Source of the DNA: Polynucleobacter sp. HIN7
GTDB lineage: Bacteria > Pseudomonadota > Gammaproteobacteria > Burkholderiales > Burkholderiaceae
Assembly (NCBI RefSeq): GCF_030297595.1
Contig: NZ_AP028138.1
Span: 1,488,001 to 1,552,000 of the forward strand
Length of the DNA: 64,000 bases
Direction: 5' to 3'
The position numbers and the translations under genes were made by a program. Under the pieces are notes generated by a model. The model did not search any database. It saw nothing but the letters and a program-made list of their open reading frames with translations, and was not told the DNA's origin. Position 1 is the first letter of the stretch. The number at the start of each line of letters is the position of its first letter. Below, piece after piece: positions 9,570 to 20,162 of this stretch.

Positions 9570-12383
9570 CTAAACAGGTTGTGAGGGAGCACCAAAGACT
9601 GCGTCCCATAGTTTTGTCACGCATGCTTTTGCTTTCGCAAAATCAGGTTGCTCATGGATAGATACCCGAATTTTTTCTGCTCCGTCCAGACGTAATCGAT
9701 GCTGTTGGGCCCGAAACATGCGATAGGCATTCCCAATTTCAAGCGCATCCATCTCAGAGATCAACTGGTGCTTTGCGGCAATTCCTAAAAGTGCAATATT
9801 GCCTAAGTTACCCAATAAATCAGGGTATTGGCGAGCGAAGCCTAAAACCAAATATTGGACAATGAATTCAATATCGACCATGCCACCGGGATCATGCTTT
9901 AAATCAAAATCATTCGAGGGATTGGGATGGCCAGCATGGACCTTATGACGCATCTCAATAATTTCATGTTTGAGATCGGAGTGATTTCGTTCGTGGGCGA
10001 GAACTTCTTTGCGTATCTCTTCAAATTGAGCTCCTACCTTTGGATCGCCCGCGGCAAACCGCGCCCGAGAAATGGCTTGATGCTCCCAAACCCAGGCGGC
10101 ATTATCCCCCTCGCGCAATTGATAGCGTCGAAAGGAATCAAGATTAGTTACCAAAAATCCTGCGGCTCCATTGGGGCGTAGGCGAGTATCGATTTCAAAT
10201 AGAGTGCCGGCAGCAGTTAAAGTCGTCAACCAATTAATCATGCGCTTACCCAGCACCGAGTAAATCTCCTGAGCCGCATAGTCGGTTGGTGATGCGTCAT
10301 ATAAAAACACGAGATCGAGATCTGAGGCATAGCCCAACTCTTTACCACCCAATTTGCCATAGGCAATCACTGCAAATGGTGGCTGATGTTGCGGATTGAG
10401 ACCAAACTTCTCTGCAACCGATGGCCAAACGCGCTCATAGGTTGCCTGTAATATCAAATCAGCCAGCGCAGATAAGCGATCACTCACCCGCTCAGTGCTT
10501 AAACCCTCTGGAGCACCTATTCCTAGATCAGCTAGGAGAATCAAAAAAGTTTCAGTGTGATGCGTTACCCGCAGGATATCCATGGCATGATCTGGGCTCG
10601 CCCCATCCGCAAGGGCGTCATCCAAACGCAGATCAAGATTTGCCTTTACTTTGCACCAATAGCTCTCAGGATCATGAATCAACTCAGATTGCGCATTGGC
10701 CGATAACAGATCGTCCAATAAATGAGGATGCCTTGCTAAATATTGAGCAGCCCATTGCGAGGCATTGAGGAGCATCAATACTTTTTGCAAGGCATTAGAG
10801 TTCTCAGCCAGAATGGATAGATAAGCGCTACGACGACAAATGGCCTCTAAGAGATCAAAAAAACGCAAGAGGGTTTGATCTGCATCGTCTGGATGGTCGG
10901 CCTCGATATCGTTCGCAGCCTTTTTTAATAAACTTCGTATCGTGAGTCGACTTTTCTCGGGCAGTGATTTGGCACGGGAGCCCTCCTGCCAGGCGCTCCA
11001 CCGCTCATTGGCCTTGGGGAATAAATCAGCATTAGGTTGCCAGCTTGCGTCGTTTGCATCAATTTGCAAACGATTACTTTCGTCTAAGGCAAAGGCCTTT
11101 TCAAAATAACGTGCTACCTGATTTTGATGCTCGGTGAGTGTTTGCATAAACTCCTCGAGACGCCCTTCTTGATTCGGTCCAGCCATGGCTTGTGCCAACT
11201 GCGCTCTCGCATCATCCTGCTCAGGCAAATAATGTGTCTGCTGGTCTTCCCAAATTTGGATGCGATGCTCTAAACGTCTCAGAAATACATAAGCAGATTT
11301 GAGCGCTTCAATTTCTACTGCTCTCATCAGTCCACCCTCTTGCAGTCGATCTAAGACCTCAAGCGTTGGACGAATTCGCAAGCGCGGATCGGTGCCACCC
11401 CGCATTAACTGAAACATCTGGGCTAGAAACTCAATTTCACGGATTCCACCGCGGCCTAACTTAATGTCACGCGATCGCCCGCTGCGTTGATTACTCCGCT
11501 TATCTGCCTCTCGCTGAATTTGTGCATGCAACTCCCGAATCGCTGCAATCACACCGTAATCCAAATGGCGACGATAAACAAATGGCCGAATAATCTGCTC
11601 AAGCCCCTTTTCACATCGAACATAATCGGGATGCGATATGGGCGGATAAATCATGCGGCCCTTAATCCAAGCGTAACGCTCCCATTCACGCCCTTGTACA
11701 AACAAATACTCCTCGAGCATTTCTAGACTACAAACTAAGGGCCCAGAATCCCCATTAGGTCGCAAGCGCATATCCACCCGGAATACAAATCCATGGGCAT
11801 CATGCTCAGAAATCATTTTGATAAGACGCCGGCCCAGCTTCGTAAACCATTCGTGGTTTGAAATCGAACTTGCCCCGTGTTGGGTCTCGCCTTCTTCCTC
11901 GTATAAGAAGATCAGATCAATATCCGAGGAAAGATTGAGTTCGCGACCACCCAATTTACCCATCCCCACAATTATGAGTGGCAGTTCGTAGTCTTCAGTC
12001 CGAGCCCAAGGTAGACCAAAGCGCTCTTGGAGATCCGTACGAAGATAACGCACGACTAGCCCAAGTACTTGCTCCGCAAAATAGCTGAGCGCCTGGGTCA
12101 CCTCTAATAAAGGGGCCAGGCCATTAAGGTCTCGGCAACCAATCCAAAGCATCAACTGTTGACGAACCAGCCGCAGCTCACTCATAAGTGCTGTCTCATC
12201 CAACTCCTGACGATCGAGAGCCTGGCTGATTAGTAGGAGCAGCTGATCGATTTGGATGGCATCGACCGGCGTATGTATGCGCTCCTCTAGCCAAGCGCGC
12301 CAATCCGCGTGGGCACTTAGCCAACGATTTGCATAGACGGAGTTTTTTTCCAGAAAAGAAAGGGCGTCTTGATTGGAAACCAT
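9570..12383 (-). CDS. glnE: Bifunctional glutamine synthetase adenylyltransferase / deadenylase
   Basis: GlnE adenylylates and deadenylylates glutamine synthetase in response to PII, tuning nitrogen assimilation. At 937 residues it has the expected double architecture. One nucleotidyltransferase domain carries GMGKLGGRELNLSSDIDLIFLY (about 137-158). A second carries AYGKLGGKELGYASDLDLVFLY (about 670-690). Each is followed by a helical PII-uridylyltransferase-like bundle. By family precedent the first domain is the deadenylylase and the second the adenylylase. It is divergent from the YhdP-like gene across a 57-bp gap. Confidence 0.96.
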   Translation of the reverse strand: MVSNQDALSFLEKNSVYANRWLSAHADWRAWLEERIHTPVDAIQIDQLLLLISQALDRQELDETALMSELRLVRQQLMLWIGCRDLNGLAPLLEVTQALSYFAEQVLGLVVRYLRTDLQERFGLPWARTEDYELPLIIVGMGKLGGRELNLSSDIDLIFLYEEEGETQHGASSISNHEWFTKLGRRLIKMISEHDAHGFVFRVDMRLRPNGDSGPLVCSLEMLEEYLFVQGREWERYAWIKGRMIYPPISHPDYVRCEKGLEQIIRPFVYRRHLDYGVIAAIRELHAQIQREADKRSNQRSGRSRDIKLGRGGIREIEFLAQMFQLMRGGTDPRLRIRPTLEVLDRLQEGGLMRAVEIEALKSAYVFLRRLEHRIQIWEDQQTHYLPEQDDARAQLAQAMAGPNQEGRLEEFMQTLTEHQNQVARYFEKAFALDESNRLQIDANDASWQPNADLFPKANERWSAWQEGSRAKSLPEKSRLTIRSLLKKAANDIEADHPDDADQTLLRFFDLLEAICRRSAYLSILAENSNALQKVLMLLNASQWAAQYLARHPHLLDDLLSANAQSELIHDPESYWCKVKANLDLRLDDALADGASPDHAMDILRVTHHTETFLILLADLGIGAPEGLSTERVSDRLSALADLILQATYERVWPSVAEKFGLNPQHQPPFAVIAYGKLGGKELGYASDLDLVFLYDASPTDYAAQEIYSVLGKRMINWLTTLTAAGTLFEIDTRLRPNGAAGFLVTNLDSFRRYQLREGDNAAWVWEHQAISRARFAAGDPKVGAQFEEIRKEVLAHERNHSDLKHEIIEMRHKVHAGHPNPSNDFDLKHDPGGMVDIEFIVQYLVLGFARQYPDLLGNLGNIALLGIAAKHQLISEMDALEIGNAYRMFRAQQHRLRLDGAEKIRVSIHEQPDFAKAKACVTKLWDAVFGAPSQPV

Positions 12384-12440
12384 ACCTTATCTTAATCGCT
12401 ACTAGCCCAATCAATGGAGGGTGTCGGATAATGGCTAACA

Positions 12441-15400
12441 ATGACCGAAAAAAAGTATCCGTTACGCCTCAAAGACCTCCTCAGGATGCGGCCTGACGCC
12501 ACCTCATGGTCACGTTGGTCGCGCCGTCTGGCAATTTTGGCTCTCATTACAGTCGGACTCATGATTCTTGGGCATCTGGTGATCCGATTCATCATTTGGC
12601 CCCAACTCGAAACCTCAAAACCGGCTGTAGAAAAGTTACTATCACAGCGCATTGGCGTTGAGGTCAAAATCAATGAACTCAATGTCTACTGGCAAGGGAT
12701 TCGTCCAGTCTTTGATATTCGCGACCTAGAATTTGTGGTGGACTCCAAACGCAATCCGTCTACCATTCCAGATACACCCTATTTAAAGATCGCTGAGATC
12801 CGAGGGGAACTCAGTTGGTCATCGTTTTATCACCTCAAACCCTATTTCACAAAATTACATGCCAGCAATGCAGTGATTCAAGTCACACGTGACTCACAAA
12901 AACGTTTGTATGTGGCTGGCATTCTTGCGGGTGACGGCGGCGATGATTTCCATCTCGAAAATTGGTTGTTTAAACAGGGTGATTTAAAGATTTCTGATAT
13001 CAATATTCTTTGGAAGGATTTCTCAAAGTCCAAAGCAGATGCCGCAGATCTACGCATCGAGTCCATGCAACTACGAAATGGAATTCGGCAGCATGAACTT
13101 GATGCCGCTATTTATAGCCCATGGCATCAAGGCACCCTAACTCTCTTCGGAAAATTTTCTCACCGTCTTGGTGGGCAAGCGGGTCATTGGCGTGATTGGA
13201 TTGGCGACTTTCAGTGGAAGGTCGCGCAACTCAATCTCGGCCAATTTAGTCGTGATTTTGAAATCCCTTTTAAACAACTCAGTGGGGTGCTGGACTCATC
13301 AGGGTCGATTGCCTTAAATAAAGGCATCCCCGATGGTGGACAGCTCAAACTAGCAATCGAGCAACCCGTCTTTCAACAATTAAAGAGCAATCAGGCGCTT
13401 GAGTTTGGACGTCTGGAAATGGAAGCGAAGCAATTCACCTCTGGAAAGTTCATTTCGCTTGGGGTGCAGCAATTTGCCTGGTTAAACAAGAATCAAAAAC
13501 CAGGAACCCCCATGGAATCTCTGGCACCCATGACTTTTGGCTGGCAGGCGCCCAAAGGCGATGGCGAGCTTGAAAGGTTTGCATTCTCTTCGGCAAAAAT
13601 TAGTCTTGAGAACCTCAGTCTGTTTGCATTGAACCTGCCCATTCCCAATCGAATCCGCCAGGTTTTAGAACAAACCGAACCACGTGGTGAGCTGATCGAT
13701 GTTGATATCACATGGGCCGAACCAAAATCCAATATTCCCCTGATCGGTGGCCTCTTAAGTGGCCAAGGACCTAAATTTAATATTACCGGCACCCTCAATC
13801 AGGTGGGCATCAAGGCTTACCGGGACACTATCCCAAGCATTTCTAATTTAAGCGGCACGATTACCACCAATCAAAACCAAGGCAGCATCAAACTCAACTC
13901 ACAAAATTTGCGATTAGTAATTGCCGACTTTTTATCAGAGCCACGCCTGCAGTTCGATAGTGCAAGTGGAGCGCTTAGTTGGTCATTAAAAAATAAACAA
14001 TGGCAAATCGGCTTTAACCAGCTCTCCGTTAACAATCCGGATATCGCATTAATTGCTGATGGTAATTACCTAATTGGTAAAGAAAAGGCACCGGATACTT
14101 TAGATCTAACCATTCAGTTTCCTAGAGCAAAGGCACAAACAATCTACCGCTACCTCCCTGCAGAAATGTCAAAGGACGCGCGTGCCTATATTGAAAAGGC
14201 GTTCATTGGGGGCGAGATCAATAATGGGCGCCTCAGAATGAAGGGGGATCCTAATTTGGCCCCTTATGATGCTCCAGGAAGCGGCGAATTTGCATTAAAT
14301 CTACCGATTTCTCAAACGGTTTTTCGACCAGCCCCCTTGTTTCCATCCACAAAAGGCAGCTGGCCTGAATTCACGGAAGTAAATGGTGTCGTTTCTATGC
14401 AGCAAGCCAAGCTGATGGTGGCTATCAAAGATGCTCGCTACCAAGGTCTTCAAATTCAAAATGTCAATGCAGAAATTCCAAATGTTTCTAGCGCAAAGCC
14501 TGTCCTCAATCTCAAAGGAAACATCACCGGCCCGATGAATGACATGATGGACTATCTCAGGACAACACCAATTCTTCTCACGCGTCCAGAATTAGCAAAG
14601 AATCTGAAGTTATCAGGCCCAGCAAAACTTGATCTAGATCTCCTTTTGCCCCTACAAAATACAGATGACGTTAAATTAAATGCTTTGCTGAACTTAGATA
14701 ACAATGTCGTCGTTTGGTCTGATCTTGCTCCTTTTAATCAAGTACGAGGCAGCATTCGCATTACCGAAGATCTACCTCGCTTTGAACAGGTAAGCGCTGA
14801 ATTCTTTAGTGGCACGATCAATATTCGACAAAACACGGCGCAATCGCAAACCAAACAAGATCTTTATGATCTCAATGGAACAATTGATCTTGAACGCCTT
14901 GAACGTCACTATGCCAATCAAGTAGGTCGCCAATCTCTGCAACTCTTGAAAGCATTGGATGGTAAGGCTGCATTTAAAGGCAAACTAGGTATTACTAGTA
15001 ACACCACAGATCTCAATCTCGACTTAGATTTCAATGCTCTAAGCACCGCCCTTCCTGAACCCCTCAGTATCAAGAAGGGCAACAAACTAAACGGGATTTT
15101 TCGTTATCAGTCCAACGCCAGCGAGGGAGCACCCAAGCGAATTGCACAATGGTCCGCACAAATTGGGAAAACAATCACCCTACAAGGAAAGCAAGGTCCA
15201 GATGGGATTGTGGCGCAAGGAATTGGAATTGGTGCCCCAGCCATCATCCCTGAGCGTGGCTTAGGTCTCAATCTGCAAGCAAGCGATCTCAATATTGATG
15301 CCTGGCACCGCCTTTTATTTTCGAACGATGGAGTAAATAACAAACCCGAGGCTGCCAATATGGCTAGCCCTACAGATGGTGTCAATGGCCTTCAAGTATT

Positions 15401-16595
15401 TACAGCACGCGTCAATCAAGCGATTGCCATGAATCGCTCCTGGCCCAATCTTGCCGTAAGCGCCAAATTAGGGGGCAATACTTGGCAGCTGAATTTGAAA
15501 TCTCCCAATCTTGAGGGTGACATTCAGTATCAGGAAAGAAAAAATGCTGATCTTCTCAAAGGCAAATTGCTTCGTTTGCATATTCCTCCAAGAATACAAA
15601 ATCTGACAAATTCAAGCGCATCCGCTGACAAAGAGGTATCACTTAATGCGATTCCTGAACTGGATCTAAGTATTGATGACTTTAATTTCAATCAATACAA
15701 ACCAGGCGCGATCGCAATCAAGACACGTAATAGTACAAATCGCATCACGATTGAAAGTCTCAAAATTAACAATCCAAGTTCGTCATCAACGGTCACTGGC
15801 GAATGGACAAGCGATGCCCAAGGCAATAATGAGCGCGTCATCATCGATACGACATCACAGGTTAAGGATCTGGGAACCGTGGTTGCCTATTGGGGCAATC
15901 CCAAAGCAGTTGAAGGCGGGAAGGGAACAATCAACGCCAAATTGGATTGGAGCGGTCCTCCCTACAATCCCTCCTTTGATACCCTGGCTGGCAATGTCAA
16001 GATCAATCTAGAAAATGGTCGCTTACTTCAAGTGGACTCCGGTTTTGCCAAAATTATTGGGGTGTTCAGTTTGCAAAGCTTATTAAAGTTTGCAACCTTT
16101 GATATTCAAGGTAGCCTTGGTAGTGTAGTTACCTCGGGAACCGCTTTCAACACTCTTTCTGGTGATTTTGTTTTGCGCAACGGTGTCGCCCGAACACAAA
16201 ATTTCACGATGCAACTCAATCAAGCTCGCGTTGCCACTAGCGGTCTCGTGAATATTCCCAAGCAAACCCAAGACTTACGAATCACCATCTTCCCAACGAT
16301 TGATGCAACAGCAGGCGCTCTTGCGCTCTTCGCAGTCAATCCGATTGTTGGCGCTAGCGCTCTGATTGGGCAATATTTAATCAGCAATCAACTAAACCGC
16401 ACACTTCAGACCGATTACCTAGTTCAGGGAAGCTGGGATAAACCTGATGTAATCCCGCTGGACCAAAATGGCCAGCCTTTAGATCCAAAAGTGCTTGAGA
16501 CCATCCGCTCTCGAAATTTATTGCGTGAGCAAAAGATGCCGCCAGCACCAAGCCCATCAAAGCCAGTCCCTACCACCCCAGCGCCTGCCAATTAA
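12441..16595 (+). CDS. YhdP-like AsmA-family envelope protein
   Basis: A 1384-residue protein with one N-terminal membrane segment (about residues 30-53, LAILALITVGLMILGHLV) and a very long, beta-rich periplasmic part. The architecture and the C-terminal segment (AGALALFAVNPIVGASALIGQYLIS) match the YhdP/TamB/AsmA superfamily. By family precedent such proteins form hydrophobic-groove bridges moving phospholipid between inner and outer membranes; that role is inferred here. The C-terminus ends in a proline-rich tail. It is followed 26 bp later by the amidase gene. Confidence 0.88.
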   Translation: MTEKKYPLRLKDLLRMRPDATSWSRWSRRLAILALITVGLMILGHLVIRFIIWPQLETSKPAVEKLLSQRIGVEVKINELNVYWQGIRPVFDIRDLEFVVDSKRNPSTIPDTPYLKIAEIRGELSWSSFYHLKPYFTKLHASNAVIQVTRDSQKRLYVAGILAGDGGDDFHLENWLFKQGDLKISDINILWKDFSKSKADAADLRIESMQLRNGIRQHELDAAIYSPWHQGTLTLFGKFSHRLGGQAGHWRDWIGDFQWKVAQLNLGQFSRDFEIPFKQLSGVLDSSGSIALNKGIPDGGQLKLAIEQPVFQQLKSNQALEFGRLEMEAKQFTSGKFISLGVQQFAWLNKNQKPGTPMESLAPMTFGWQAPKGDGELERFAFSSAKISLENLSLFALNLPIPNRIRQVLEQTEPRGELIDVDITWAEPKSNIPLIGGLLSGQGPKFNITGTLNQVGIKAYRDTIPSISNLSGTITTNQNQGSIKLNSQNLRLVIADFLSEPRLQFDSASGALSWSLKNKQWQIGFNQLSVNNPDIALIADGNYLIGKEKAPDTLDLTIQFPRAKAQTIYRYLPAEMSKDARAYIEKAFIGGEINNGRLRMKGDPNLAPYDAPGSGEFALNLPISQTVFRPAPLFPSTKGSWPEFTEVNGVVSMQQAKLMVAIKDARYQGLQIQNVNAEIPNVSSAKPVLNLKGNITGPMNDMMDYLRTTPILLTRPELAKNLKLSGPAKLDLDLLLPLQNTDDVKLNALLNLDNNVVVWSDLAPFNQVRGSIRITEDLPRFEQVSAEFFSGTINIRQNTAQSQTKQDLYDLNGTIDLERLERHYANQVGRQSLQLLKALDGKAAFKGKLGITSNTTDLNLDLDFNALSTALPEPLSIKKGNKLNGIFRYQSNASEGAPKRIAQWSAQIGKTITLQGKQGPDGIVAQGIGIGAPAIIPERGLGLNLQASDLNIDAWHRLLFSNDGVNNKPEAANMASPTDGVNGLQVFTARVNQAIAMNRSWPNLAVSAKLGGNTWQLNLKSPNLEGDIQYQERKNADLLKGKLLRLHIPPRIQNLTNSSASADKEVSLNAIPELDLSIDDFNFNQYKPGAIAIKTRNSTNRITIESLKINNPSSSSTVTGEWTSDAQGNNERVIIDTTSQVKDLGTVVAYWGNPKAVEGGKGTINAKLDWSGPPYNPSFDTLAGNVKINLENGRLLQVDSGFAKIIGVFSLQSLLKFATFDIQGSLGSVVTSGTAFNTLSGDFVLRNGVARTQNFTMQLNQARVATSGLVNIPKQTQDLRITIFPTIDATAGALALFAVNPIVGASALIGQYLISNQLNRTLQTDYLVQGSWDKPDVIPLDQNGQPLDPKVLETIRSRNLLREQKMPPAPSPSKPVPTTPAPAN

Positions 16596-16621
16596 CGACT
16601 AAAGCTTTAGTATTTAGTGGT

Positions 16622-17443
16622 ATGGCAAATAAATTAACAGTAGCAGCGATTCAGATGATTTCATCTGCGAATTTGGCAGACAATCTGAGCACTGCTGAAC
16701 GTCTAATCAAAAACGCGTCTGACCAAGGTGCAGTAGTGCTTGCGCTACCTGAGTATTTTTGCCTAATGGGCCTTGCGGATACCGACAAGGTCAAAGTGCG
16801 GGAGACCTTTGGTCGTGGTCCGATTCAAGACGCGCTTCAAGGCTTTGCTCAAAAGTATCAGATCTTCTTAATTGCAGGAACTATTCCCCTCGAGGCGAGT
16901 GATCCCCAAAAGGTGCTAAATGCGAGCTTAGTATTTAATCCTGATGGTCAGTGCATTGCCCGTTACGACAAGATCCATCTATTTGGTTTTCAGACGTCTA
17001 ATGAGCGCTACCAAGAATCTGAAACGATTGAGGCGGGCAACCAACCTACAACGGTTCGCATTTTGCATGAGGGCAAGGAGTGGGTGTTTGGTTTAAGCAT
17101 TTGCTACGATCTTCGTTTTCCGGAACTCTACCGACAGCAGGCTGGAGTTGACTGCCAAGTGATTCCAGCTGCATTTACCCACACCACAGGCAAGGATCAT
17201 TGGGAGATTTTGCTCCGTGCCCGGGCTATTGAAAACCAGTGCTATTTTTTAGCATCTGCCCAAGGTGGGCTTCATCAAAATCAACGTCGCACTTGGGGTC
17301 AATCCATGCTGGTCGACCCCTGGGGCAATATTGTCTCTGAGCTCGCCACTGGCGAAGGCTGCGTGCTTGGTGAGCTAGACTCAACTGCACTCGAAGAGGT
17401 GCGCTCTAAGCTGCCCGCCCTAAAACATCGTAAGCTTATTTAA
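16622..17443 (+). CDS. Carbon-nitrogen hydrolase (Nit1/deaminated glutathione amidase-like)
   Basis: Nitrilase-superfamily amidase, 273 residues. The catalytic triad is visible: E44 in ALPEYFC, K117 in ARYDKIHLF and C161 in SICYDLRFPELYR. The surrounding motifs (nearby F-G-F-Q-T, and WEILLRARAIENQCY) fit the Nit1/YbeM branch, which hydrolyses deaminated glutathione as metabolite repair. The exact substrate is not proven by sequence. It lies 8 bp upstream of tldD. Confidence 0.88.
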   Translation: MANKLTVAAIQMISSANLADNLSTAERLIKNASDQGAVVLALPEYFCLMGLADTDKVKVRETFGRGPIQDALQGFAQKYQIFLIAGTIPLEASDPQKVLNASLVFNPDGQCIARYDKIHLFGFQTSNERYQESETIEAGNQPTTVRILHEGKEWVFGLSICYDLRFPELYRQQAGVDCQVIPAAFTHTTGKDHWEILLRARAIENQCYFLASAQGGLHQNQRRTWGQSMLVDPWGNIVSELATGEGCVLGELDSTALEEVRSKLPALKHRKLI

Positions 17444-17450
17444 AAGAACC

Positions 17451-18938
17451 ATGAACTCACTCGCTATCCCAAACCTTGCAACAACTGCAAGCCCACAAGA
17501 GGCTTTCGACATTGCGCATTCTTTTTTACTCAAGCCCAATGGCCTCAGTCCTTCTGATCTTGATCAACTGTTTGGGGTGATGCATGCGCATCGCTTAGAT
17601 GATGCGGATTTATATTTTCAGCACACACGTAGTGAGCAGTGGAGTTTAGAGGAGGGGATTGTCAAATCCGGTAGTTTCAATATTGATCAAGGTGTTGGTA
17701 TTCGTGCGATCTCAGGCGATAAAACAGCATTTGCTTACTCGGATGTGATTAGCTCTGAAGCTTTATTAAAGGCTGCCCATGCTACTCGTGTAATTGGTCC
17801 TAAAGGTGGCAAAGTCAAAGTCCGCACCCCACTTTCGGCATCGACACACCCTAATCCAGCCTTATACAGTCCCTTCAACCCTTTGGACTCATTAACGCCC
17901 CCAGAAAAAATTGCGCTCTTAGAGGGGATTGAGCGGCGCGCGAAGGCACGTGACCCACGCATCATTCAGGTGATGGCTAGTCTTGCGGGTGAGTTTGATG
18001 TCGTCATGGTAGCTCGCTCGAATGGCTTATTAGCTGCCGATATTCGCCCACTCGTGCGCGTATCCATCCATGTCATTGCCGAGCAAAATGGTCGTCGAGA
18101 ATCCGGCTCTGCCGGCGGTGGAGCACGCGCCGACTACGGTTTTTTTGATACCCAGCGTATCGATCAGTGGGTCGACGAAGCAGTTGATCAGGCCCTCCTA
18201 AATCTCGATTCCCGTCCAGCACCTGCAGGTCCAATGACCGTTGTGATGGGGCCGGGATGGCCCGGTGTACTGCTGCATGAAGCCATTGGTCACGGCCTCG
18301 AAGGAGACTTTAATCGCAAAGGATCTTCTGCGTTCTCTGGACGCATTGGTCAGCGTGTAGCCGCTAAGGGCGTCACGGTGGTTGATGATGGAACACTCAG
18401 CGGACGTCGCGGCTCTCTCAATATGGATGATGAGGGTACACCCACGCAATGCACCACCCTGATTGAAGACGGTGTTTTAAAGGGCTATATTCAAGATAGT
18501 CTGAATGCACGCTTGATGGGAATGCCACTAACAGGCAATGGACGGCGTGAGAGCTTTGCCTCGCTGCCCCTACCCCGTATGACCAATACCTACATGCTAT
18601 CTGGTCAATATGACCCAGAAGAGATTGTGGCCAGTATTGATCGAGGTCTCTATGCTGTGAACTTTGGTGGTGGGCAAGTTGATATCACGAGTGGCAAATT
18701 TGTATTCTCTGCCTCGGTGGCGTATTGGGTGGAAAAAGGCAAGATCCAATACCCCGTCAAAGGCGCAACCATTATTGGCAACGGCCCAGAATCTCTCAAG
18801 CAAGTGAGCATGATCGGCAACGACCTTCGTCTAGATAGCGGGGTGGGCGTATGCGGCAAAGAAGGGCAAAGCGTCCCGGTTGGTGTGGGTCAGCCAACCT
18901 TGCGCATTGATGAGATGACCGTTGGGGGCACGGCTTGA
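17451..18938 (+). CDS. tldD: Metalloprotease TldD
   Basis: Zinc metalloprotease subunit that acts as a TldD/TldE heterodimer on peptides such as microcin B17 precursor and the CcdA antitoxin. 495 residues. The HExxxH zinc motif is HEAIGH at residues 276-281, within GPGWPGVLLHEAIGHGLEGD. Other conserved blocks are GGGQVDITSGKFVFSASVAYWVEKGKI-like residues and the C-terminal GVCGKEGQSVPVGVGQPTLR region. The partner gene tldE/pmbA is not in the window. Confidence 0.96.
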   Translation: MNSLAIPNLATTASPQEAFDIAHSFLLKPNGLSPSDLDQLFGVMHAHRLDDADLYFQHTRSEQWSLEEGIVKSGSFNIDQGVGIRAISGDKTAFAYSDVISSEALLKAAHATRVIGPKGGKVKVRTPLSASTHPNPALYSPFNPLDSLTPPEKIALLEGIERRAKARDPRIIQVMASLAGEFDVVMVARSNGLLAADIRPLVRVSIHVIAEQNGRRESGSAGGGARADYGFFDTQRIDQWVDEAVDQALLNLDSRPAPAGPMTVVMGPGWPGVLLHEAIGHGLEGDFNRKGSSAFSGRIGQRVAAKGVTVVDDGTLSGRRGSLNMDDEGTPTQCTTLIEDGVLKGYIQDSLNARLMGMPLTGNGRRESFASLPLPRMTNTYMLSGQYDPEEIVASIDRGLYAVNFGGGQVDITSGKFVFSASVAYWVEKGKIQYPVKGATIIGNGPESLKQVSMIGNDLRLDSGVGVCGKEGQSVPVGVGQPTLRIDEMTVGGTA

Positions 18939-18995
18939 TTTACATGCGCTTGTATTGGATCGCACCGACCTCTACGAGGCTTTAGAATAGAGGGT

Positions 18996-20117
18996 ATGAG
19001 CACAAAACCCCATACCCCCCAAGAAAACTGGTACGCAAGCTTAGATAAAACCTCTGCGACCGATGATCAACGTGTCGGCAACATTACTGTTTTGCCGCCT
19101 CCCGAGCATTTGATTCGGTTTTTTCCAATCGTAGGTACTCCAACTGAAAAGCTAATCGGGCGTACTCGAGACAAAATACGGAACCTAATTCATGGCAAGG
19201 ATGATCGCCTCCTAGTAATCATTGGTCCTTGCTCGATCCATGATCCTTCCGCAGCATTGGAATATTGCCAACGCCTCATGAAAGAGCGTACTCGCTTAGC
19301 AGACGATCTAGAAATTGTCATGCGCGTCTATTTTGAGAAACCCCGCACGACAGTTGGCTGGAAGGGACTCATCAACGACCCCTATCTCGATGAGAGTTTT
19401 AAGATTGAAGAAGGCCTACGTATTGCGCGCCAAGTACTCATGGAAATTAATCGCTTGGGCATGCCAGCCGGTAGTGAGTTCCTGGATGTGATCTCGCCTC
19501 AATACATTGCCGATCTAATTTCATGGGGTGCAATCGGCGCCAGAACGACAGAGAGTCAAGTTCATCGCGAACTGAGTTCTGGACTATCTGCGCCAATCGG
19601 ATTTAAAAACGGTACTGATGGCAATATCAAAATTGCAACCGATGCGATTCAAGCGGCGCATCGACCACATCATTTCTTATCGGTGCATAAAAATGGTCAG
19701 GTTGCAATCGTTGAAACCAAGGGCAATAAAGACTGTCACGTGATTCTGCGCGGCGGCAAAGAGCCCAACTACGAAGCAAAGTACGTTCAAGCAGCCTGTG
19801 CTGAACTAGAAGCCGCAAAGTTACCAGCTTCTTTAATGGTCGACCTCTCTCATGCCAATTCAAGTAAACAGCATCAACGGCAAATCGATGTTGCTAATAA
19901 TGTTGCTGAACAAATCGAGCGTGGATCCCGTAAGATTTTTGGGGTGATGATTGAAAGCCATCTAAACGCCGGCGCTCAGAAGTTCACACCCGGCAAGGAT
20001 GATCCAAAACAGCTGGAATATGGCAAGAGTATTACCGATGCCTGCATTAACTGGGATGATTCTGTGAAGGTGCTTGAACGTCTTGCCCAAGCGGTTCGCA
20101 AGCGGCGGCGCGCCTAG
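18996..20117 (+). CDS. aroG: 3-deoxy-7-phosphoheptulonate synthase (DAHP synthase, class I)
   Basis: Condenses phosphoenolpyruvate and erythrose-4-phosphate, the first step of the shikimate pathway. 373 residues. Seen are IIGPCSIHDPSAALEYC, MRVYFEKPRTTVGWKGLINDP, the GARTTESQVHRELSSG loop and VDLSHANSSKQH, all hallmarks of the AroF/G/H family. Which aromatic amino acid inhibits it cannot be read here; the symbol aroG is by family resemblance. A strong terminator follows. Confidence 0.93.
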   Translation: MSTKPHTPQENWYASLDKTSATDDQRVGNITVLPPPEHLIRFFPIVGTPTEKLIGRTRDKIRNLIHGKDDRLLVIIGPCSIHDPSAALEYCQRLMKERTRLADDLEIVMRVYFEKPRTTVGWKGLINDPYLDESFKIEEGLRIARQVLMEINRLGMPAGSEFLDVISPQYIADLISWGAIGARTTESQVHRELSSGLSAPIGFKNGTDGNIKIATDAIQAAHRPHHFLSVHKNGQVAIVETKGNKDCHVILRGGKEPNYEAKYVQAACAELEAAKLPASLMVDLSHANSSKQHQRQIDVANNVAEQIERGSRKIFGVMIESHLNAGAQKFTPGKDDPKQLEYGKSITDACINWDDSVKVLERLAQAVRKRRRA

Positions 20118-20137
20118 TTATGTTTTATTTATCAGGA

Positions 20138-20161
20138 ACGCGGCTTTAGGCCGCGTTTTTT
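20138..20161 (+). terminator. Rho-independent terminator after the DAHP synthase gene
   Basis: Perfect 7-bp stem ACGCGGC (20138-20144) and GCCGCGT (20150-20156) with loop TTTAG, followed by six T (20156-20161). It sits between the convergent DAHP synthase and cobalamin adenosyltransferase genes and ends just before the latter's stop codon. Confidence 0.9.
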
Positions 20162-20162
20162 C